NCBI GenBank assembly: GCA_037975125.1
Contig: CM075850.1
Coordinates: 73,141,890-73,205,889, forward strand
Length of the DNA stretch: 64,000 nt
DNA from: Latrodectus hesperus
Lineage: Eukaryota > Arthropoda > Arachnida > Araneae > Theridiidae
Direction of reading: 5' to 3'
Within the stretch, counting starts at the first letter, position 1; every line of letters starts with the position of its first letter. Under the pieces are notes generated by a model. It saw nothing but the letters and a program-made list of their open reading frames with translations. It was not told the origin of the DNA and did no database searches. Shown piece by piece: positions 51,411 to 60,400 of the stretch. Position numbers and translations under genes: made by a program.

Positions 51411-54400
51411 GATTTATACTACATTATGTTGATCTGGATATATATATTTATTACAAATGCCCAGAAATTTGGCTATTATGCCATTATTTCTCTAGCCTTC
51501 CAATACTTCTGAACTGTACAGTTTAAATACACAAGTGCAGAGCTCGAGTCAAGTTATCTGAATATATAAAATGAAATAAAATTTTCAGTCTTTTTTATTT
51601 TTTAAAATTTATTAGTATTAAAGATTTTTTAAATGGACATACAAATTTATGTTTTATTGATCTAAACTATTTTAAAATAATTTAATTTTCTGACAATATG
51701 GCTACCGTAGGTTTAGAAAATGCATAGATAGTTAATTTCATCAATTAATTTATATTTTGGAAAGATTTAAACATTATGTATCTTTCTTACTATCACGTTC
51801 AATGAAAACATTAGAGTTTCTTTTAAAATTCTAATGCGTGTAATTTTAAAAAGAGAAATAGAGTTTCTTTTAAAATTATAATGCATGTAATTTTCATAAG
51901 AGAAATAGAGTTTCTTTTAAATTATATATGTTCATAAGTTGGTTTTAAAATCTTAATTAGTTTTAAATTTCTTACAAATTTTTACATTTATTTCAAAGAG
52001 TTATTTGTGAAATATATTATTATTTTATCATTATATGTTTGTATACATGTTATTTTAGTTATTATACTAATAACGATCATCTGAATCTGAAAATTATGTT
52101 GAAATTTTAATAGACACAATTCATTTATTAGAACATTTTAAAAATATATTTATTTTATATAAAATTGAATGTTTATTATATGATGTTCATAATCTTTTGT
52201 TTGTTTTTAATGAAATTTCATTTCCGTTTCATTGTTCTTATGTATGTTATAGTACATTTAAAGTAGCTTCAAAGGCAAGTTGTATTATATTTTCATGAGA
52301 ATTTACATGTCAAAATAGCTTATAATTTAATTTTCAATTTAAAATTTCTCATTCTGTTGTAATTTTAGGTTATCAAAGGCAATTAAGTTATCAATTAAGT
52401 GATGGTTCCTTTGTCCCTTTCCGATGGAATTCCAGACCAAGTGTGTGGTAAGTAGCATTTCTGGTCCTTCTTTTTAGGTGATGTAAATTAATTTGTCTGT
52501 AAGTGTATAGATCTGGATTGTATTTATACATCATAATTGTTAAAGTAAGTTTTGTACTTGGTTCAATTATAATGGAATACATATAAATTTTTTTAAATAA
52601 CGACCATTTAAGAAAAATTTTGAGCCACATGAAAATTGACTTTTCTGGAATTTTATGTTCGTAGTCATAATTTTGCTCATAGAACAATATGTATAAATAT
52701 AAATAAGGAGAAATCATTCCGCTAATTTTACCTTTTTTATGTTGCATGAAGATTTAGAGCCTTAAGTTCTGGATACCCAGTTCTTACATAGCATAACAAA
52801 GTGTTAAATTTTCTGATTTTTTAATATTAATGAAAATTATTTCTTAAGGATTTCCCTTTCTAAAAAAACTTTCGATTTAGAAAATTTTGGATCGTAATAT
52901 AATTATCTGCAATATTTTCTTCTCGTGATTCTTTGATTATTCTAACAAATTCTCTGTATATTAATAAAATTTCATTTGAATATCTAGTTTATTTAAGTAA
53001 ACATTTTCAGCTTTTTATTTCACGCTTTATTCAGAGATATACAACAGTATGATTTCTTTTTCAGTATGTGAATTTTTTAATCATAAACTGTTCTTTCCCG
53101 AAATAAATATTTTTTACGTTCATTAAAAATGAGTGTTTTAAAAACAAATTACTAAAAATACCTTTAAAATACAAAGTAAGTAAAAACATAAATTTCTTGC
53201 CACGAGTTTTACCAGATAGCCAATGCAAGTTGTTGGTGCAGGTGGCAGTTTCGAAACTCTCATCACTTATGTGAATTACACTTTTATTCACAAATAATTT
53301 TGGAAGCAGAAAAAATATTCAACTGCCTGGAAATTTGTTTATGTCTACACTTATTCCCTACTTTGTTCTATAATTTATCTCCAAATTTAAATTTAAATTT
53401 TATGTGCGATAAATATCATATCAATAATCATTTTTCGTAATTAGTAACATAATTATGTAAGTTAGACGTTTATTTTAATTTATGTTCAAAATACTGCTTA
53501 ATTATTCATTTTTCTAATATTTATAAAACATTCATTTAATATTCTTTACTTAAAATATTATATTTTTGCAGGTTGACAGCATTTTGTGCCAGGGTGTTTC
53601 ATAAAGCCACTTTTCAGGAATGGGAACATTTCTTGTACATTGATCCAGAAGTCATATCTCGAGCCATGAGCTGGCTGCTCGATTACCAAACTCCTGAAGG
53701 AGCATTTTATGAAACTACGCTAGAGCCATTAGATCGGAAGATGGAATCATCAGTAAGGCTCTTGCGTTTTTTTGAATGAATTTATTGTAAAACTAGTTAT
53801 AGCTACACTATATCAAGTCATAGACGACATATATGTAAAGAACTGTGTATTTTTAATTAATTATTTTTTAATCCAAAATTTATTTTATTATTTAAGATTA
53901 TTATTTTATAAAAAAGGTTTTATGATACTAGATTTTTTTTCTTTTGATATTTTAATAATTAGCAGCTAAATAGTGAAATGTTGTCATGGATTTTTTAGTT
54001 ATGAGTTAAGTTTAATATTAAATTTATTGATTTATATTGTGCAATTTTTCAAAAAATGTCTTTTTTTTTATATTTTAGATGGATTCTGCATATGGTGGTC
54101 CTAGATATCGAAATATATCTTTAACTGCTCATGTACTCATTACTTTATCTGAACTGAAGGACTTACAAGGGGTGATTATCTTTTTCTATAAAATTAGATT
54201 TTTAAATAACAGTAATGTCATTTGCAAATTAAAATTTTAAATTGCAAAATCTTAAAAAATATCGTGTTACAGAAAAATAAGTCTCTTATTAATAGAATGT
54301 TTATTTTTCACTACATGATAAAATTAATTTCGCTATTTTATAATAAAACAAAATTTGTTAAAATACTTTTATATGTTATTTATATAAAATACTCAAATTG

Positions 54401-57400
54401 GATATGGTTATTTAAAATGTATCTTTATTTAATGGACTCATAACATTTTCAGTATTTTTCTTGTATTATAAGTATGGATCACATAGAAATTTAATACATG
54501 GTTTCATTTAGTTGTATATAATAAAATCAAAAAAATTCATAAAAAAAGTTTTTGTTAAAAAACAATTATTAGTTTAATGCATAAAAGCAGCCAATTTAAA
54601 AATATAGCCTTCTTGAAGTACATAAAGAAATAAATATATACTATTTCAAGTTTCGAACATTTTGCATTGAGAAAATTAAATAATGAATAACATTGAATGA
54701 AAGAGAGAACGTTAACAATAGCAAGTGAATGAAAAAATTGTTTATTTTCTAAAATTGCATTATGTTGAAGTGAATATCATCTCTGAGCCAATTTAATAAT
54801 AAAAGTTGTTTATTTTCCATCATGCTTCTTGAAAGCCAAGTTGGCAACCAAATACTTTGCGCTTGAAACTACAGTTCAACAAATTGTGAGTTCGATTTTG
54901 ACTTTGGATATGGATGCTTGTTGTAGCTCAGAATCAACTTTAGTTTGTAAATCCTAGCCTATATCGATCTCACGGGTGAATAATGAATATTGAGTTACAA
55001 ATCAATCAACTGACCGTGCTCCTTGAAACTTTCAAAGTGATGGTAACTTGTCATGTTGTTTGGAACTCCATTATACATGGGCCATAATGGAGTTCCTCAA
55101 GTCTATTAATATCACTTCCTTTAAACAATAATCGAGTCTTTTTTAAGTTTATGACCAGAAATCTTAAGGAGTTTTATATGATACACAAAATGGCTAGTGG
55201 TTATAAATGATGCAACTAATAATAGGCTCATTCGAGAATCATTGTAGACACATTCGTCCTGTATTTTTAGTTTTATTAATTGCGGAATTATAAATGAACT
55301 ATCTTACTTTTAAAAACATTTGATGCAAAGCATTTTTTAAGTGTAATAGTGGCATAAAATAAATCAGTCTCATGTCTTGACACCAATAATGTGTAACAGA
55401 ATATAAAGCTGAAGATCTAGTTTCTGTTTCCTGAATGAATAAACGAGCCATGAATGAATGATGCAATGAATGCTTATTGTGGAATAATATTCTTTAGAAT
55501 TTTGAATAATGTAGGAAGATTTTGTCGTGCACCAATTTTCCTTTTCCAAAATGCGATAATTCTAAGCGATGTCTTTCACGTTCAAATGGATATGAGATTG
55601 CTGGATCACAAGATATTCATCGTCTATGGTAGCAAGAACATTTGTTTTAAGAAAATGAGTTGCGAATATAAGGTATTGGGATTTCTACTTGTCATTATTT
55701 GTTAAGTGAAAGGGGTCTGTGTCCAGAGAACATGCATTATGTATGAAGCATTTCTGGATAGTACTATAAAGAACGCCTGATTCTCAAAGAACTCCACTAG
55801 CACTATCGCCTCCAAAATCAGAAATCTATAACAAAATTATTGTTGAATATCTTCCCAATTTGTTGCAGTATTTATACCCATCAAAATTTCATAAAACTGA
55901 ATGCAGCCTTTTGCATAAAATTAATGTAATTTCAAGTCTCATAGTTAATTATTTATAAATTTAGCCAAATTTTTCCGTGAGTGTAAAATATTACTAATAA
56001 TAATAAAATTTCCCCATTTTAAAAAAAAATTATAAAATTTCCTCATTTTACTGCATTTTCTCATTATTTTATTCATAATAATATTAATTATGTTAATAAT
56101 ATAATATTAATAATTATAAATATGAATCTTATCTTAGGATGTTGGCTCTAGAATATCAACTGCCAGAAGGCAAGCTCAAAAATACCTTGAGAGGGCGCTT
56201 CATATCGTGCGAGACTTAGAGGATCCTTTTGAACTAGCAATTACAACCTATGCCTTAACGATGGCCAGAAGTCCTGACGCAAATGAAGCTTTAAATTACC
56301 TTGATGCTCGAATGAGAGAAGAAAGTATGTTTATTGCTTTTTGTTCACTTTTTCATGCTTTATCAGTCATTTTCTTTACATATGTTAACAGTAATATTCT
56401 AACATACTCATTGAAAAGATCATTTAATCCATTACTTTCGTAATTATAAATAATAACTTCCTTGTATTGTAAGAATTGAGTTGTCTAATCTGTTACCAGG
56501 GTGGATAAGTTTCTGTCAACTACAAATTCGTTTTAGGTTTCAGTCGAATTAGTTTTTTTGATCAAACTATAAATAAAATACGAAAAAAATTATAGCAAGA
56601 GTTAGTAATATATTATAATGAAAGTATATTGTGTTTCATTTATTTCAACTTATATTTTTCGACAGCGATTAAAAATAATGTGTAATATTTGTTTCTTAAA
56701 ATGCGCAAATGTGTGTTTAAAATTTGTCTGTTAAAATGTGTAAAATTTGTCTGATAAAAACTCTTTTTAATTATGATATTTAATTTTTTGACGTGTGATT
56801 CAAAAATTCGACATCTTGTGAAAAGTTTTGTCAAAAGAATTTTTGTTAAAGAAAAAGAACATTTCAAAACTACTATTTTTTATATATTATATACGTTAAA
56901 TTCATTATAAATTTGAAATATAAAGATGTTAGTAAATTTTTAGATTATTAAAAAATAATCTTAGTATTAACTTCAAAACTAGTTATAATGTTACAAGCTA
57001 TTATGTATTACACATATAACCGTATATTTTACTTAACTCCCACACATGATTAATAATTTCTTCATTCATTTAACGAAATCGAATTAAGTCCTTCTGTTTT
57101 CAAATTTTTGCTATATTTCATGACTAGAGAAATTTAACCCAATAAAAAATTTAAATTTAAATTTATGTATCACATTTGCATGCTTATTTATGTTGAATTT
57201 TTCGCAGGTGGTATGAGATATTGGTCTCGACATCGAGTAAAAGGACCTACCACTAAAATAGAAAACACACGCCCATATATTGTCTCCCGTCTTCCAGACA
57301 GGTACGATGCATCAAATATTGAAGCCACAGCTTATGGGCTCCTTGTCCACGTAGAGCGTAATGCTGTTATACAAAGGGAAATTGTTGAGTGGTTAAATTC

Positions 57401-60400
57401 TCAAAGGTTGACTTATGGTGGATGGGCTTCAACTCAGGTATCCTAATTCATTTATGAAACGTTTTACTTAAATTTATTTGTTCATTAAAATTTTGTTCTG
57501 TACAAACAATTCTTAAATTTATAAATGCAGTCCTTATTCAACTTTAAAATTATTTACTTAAAAGTTCAAAGTGACAGAAATATTGCATATTACCATCAAT
57601 TATTTATTATTAAAAATCACTTTATGCATATATTTTTATTTTTTTAAACTTTAATAATGCTTAGTAGAGTTACAACATCTATGCAAATAAAACCTTTATT
57701 TTCCTTATCCTTCGTGTTTATGTCTGGGATTAAAGTAAGAACAGTTGCACGAAATAGAATGAAACTTACACAAAGTTGCTGACTTCTGACTAATTTAAAA
57801 TACAGATGATATTTCACTTCGAAATCCTGATAATTAATTAATTTAAATCGGAGTTAATACTTATTTGAACTTACTGTAAACTTGCTTCTATTTCGATGTA
57901 ATTGACATAAGCGATCTAATACCATTCAAAAACTGCTCGTCTCAAGAATTAAGACTTGTGATTCATTGCCCTTTTTAAAGTTTTCAATCTATTTCAACCT
58001 CTGAGTAAATATATATTGCACCAGATTTTCTCTTCTGTCGTGCAATATAAAATTCACGTTTTACAGTGTAGTATAAAAAATAACGGTATTCACTACTTCT
58101 TTCGATGTTTGTTTTGTTTCTCACTGCAGCGAACGTATTTACGCTTTTTTCAATGAACCAAGATTAGAAACACATTAGAATATAGATAAAAGATTTCCGA
58201 CTTCAATATGAAATGACTTCGTAACTAAATAAAATTTTCAAGCGTTATGTATCTCATTTATTCTGTTTTTCGCAGATCTGCACACGAGCCCTCATGCCAT
58301 TGTACTTAACAGCATTTTGAACAAAGCTAAGTAAATACATTTAAAAAATCGTAAATATCGTTATTTTTACAAATGGCAATTTTTCTTAAAAATTGGTACA
58401 ATTTTCCAATAGAAATTATGGTCCGCAAAGGCTTGGGAGCTTCGCCTGCTATTTAAACACATGTGTATAACTTTTATTAAGATAATATTTATCTAAAAGA
58501 AATGTATATGTAAGAACATCGCAAAAAGGATAAAGTGTTATGCGAATGTTTCAAATCATACCAAGTGAATTTTATCAAGACAGCAAATACTTATAAAAAC
58601 TTCTTTAAAATCAACTTGATTTTATTATTTTGCAGGATTCAATCGTTGCAATGGAAGCCTTAATTGCTCATGCTATTCAATCTCGTGTAAGAGATGTAAT
58701 TGATGTCACTGTCACCATTGAAGTGCCATCTATTCCCGGTTTTGTGAAGCAAATACATATAGGAGAAGAAAATTTATCGAAACAGCAAGCATTTGAGGTA
58801 TTTGTTTATTTACTTTTTTATCTATACATACATTTTCTAATTGATGAGCTGTAAATGTTCAATTATTTGATTAAAGCTAGAAGATTTATTGAAGGTATAG
58901 ATTATTGTAAACATGAAATAATAAAAATTATGTATCATAATTGTATTTACTTTATATTTTCTGTTACACTAATTCAATGTTTTCTAATATAAGATAATAT
59001 TATTCAATCTGAATTTCACAGTTTAAACTGAGTTAAGCTGCATTTTCATTTATGATAAAAATCTCTTTCGTTTAATGGCCAATATAACTTTTAATTTTCA
59101 TTTAACGGTTATTTTTCTTAAATGATATGTATTATTTTAGATTGACGATGCGTGGGGTGTGGTTTTAGTCCGAGCTCAGGGCTCTGGTATAGCATTAGTT
59201 CAGCTCTCTATCCAATATAATGTCGATTGGCCTCATCGACAGACTGCTCCCCCAGTCGAAGCCTTCTCCCTCCATGTTAAAGGCTATTACTATGGACGAA
59301 ACAGCTCCCACATTGAAATTAGCTCTTGTCAAAAGTATGCCTCCATATGTTTATCTATTATATGTATTTCAAATAAGCTGTTTAGAAACAGTTTCTATGA
59401 TCTTTATATATTTGATATTATTTTGTAAATATAGTCTCTTGTAAATATTTAATTTATTTGTATTTAAAGAAACTTCAGAATTTTTCAATACTTTAATCAT
59501 AGGAATATTAAGATAATATGAATTTAAGATTCTAATTATTTTTAAATATTTAATCGAACTGTTTTATTAAAGAAATTAATTACTCTTATATTTAGGAAAA
59601 ATAAACGAATCATTTTTTTTTTTTTTTGGAAAATTTATAAAATCATTTTTATTGCATGTTAATTGCTTAAAGTGGCAGATTGCTTAAATTTTTAATTCAC
59701 TAGCACCGTTGAAAAGTCACTATCATCGGTTTGCAATGAAACTTTCTTGATTTGTACTATTCTTTCCAAATTGCTCGAGACATTTTTAAATTTGATAATA
59801 CTTTAAGCAGATTCAATATTGAATTCCTGTATTTATAATGTTCAGCTCTCTGGAGTAGTAAACATCAATTCGATTCAAATCCAGATTACATATGATATAT
59901 TGTAGAAAACATTTTTATGTTAACATATTGTGTGTGTCACGATAATAACATCATAACTCAAGATAAAGAATCAGTATGGATAACATTTATAAAGTTCTTT
60001 CATAAATGAGATTTCTTCTACGTGAAATATGCTTGAGAGCTATCATGTATAGTTAATAAAATTTTATTGACAAGATATCAAACTAAATTTTTAATCAAGA
60101 GCAAGTATATCAGTTATCACATATCTAATAATAATCTAATGTGCATTATATTTCACACACAACTACTAAATGACTTGTAGGTCAATTAATTAATTGAAAT
60201 ATCTTTAATAGTTATATTCACAGATTTATAAAATTTCTCATTTAAACATCTTTAAAGTTATTTAAAACAATACATATTCAATTATATTAGTGCGTATTCA
60301 ATAGATTTATTTTCTCTGTGTTTCATATTGTGAGTAGAATAACTATTTGTAGAAATTATTGTTTTTTTATTTATTTACGTTGTGTTTATTTTGATACATT

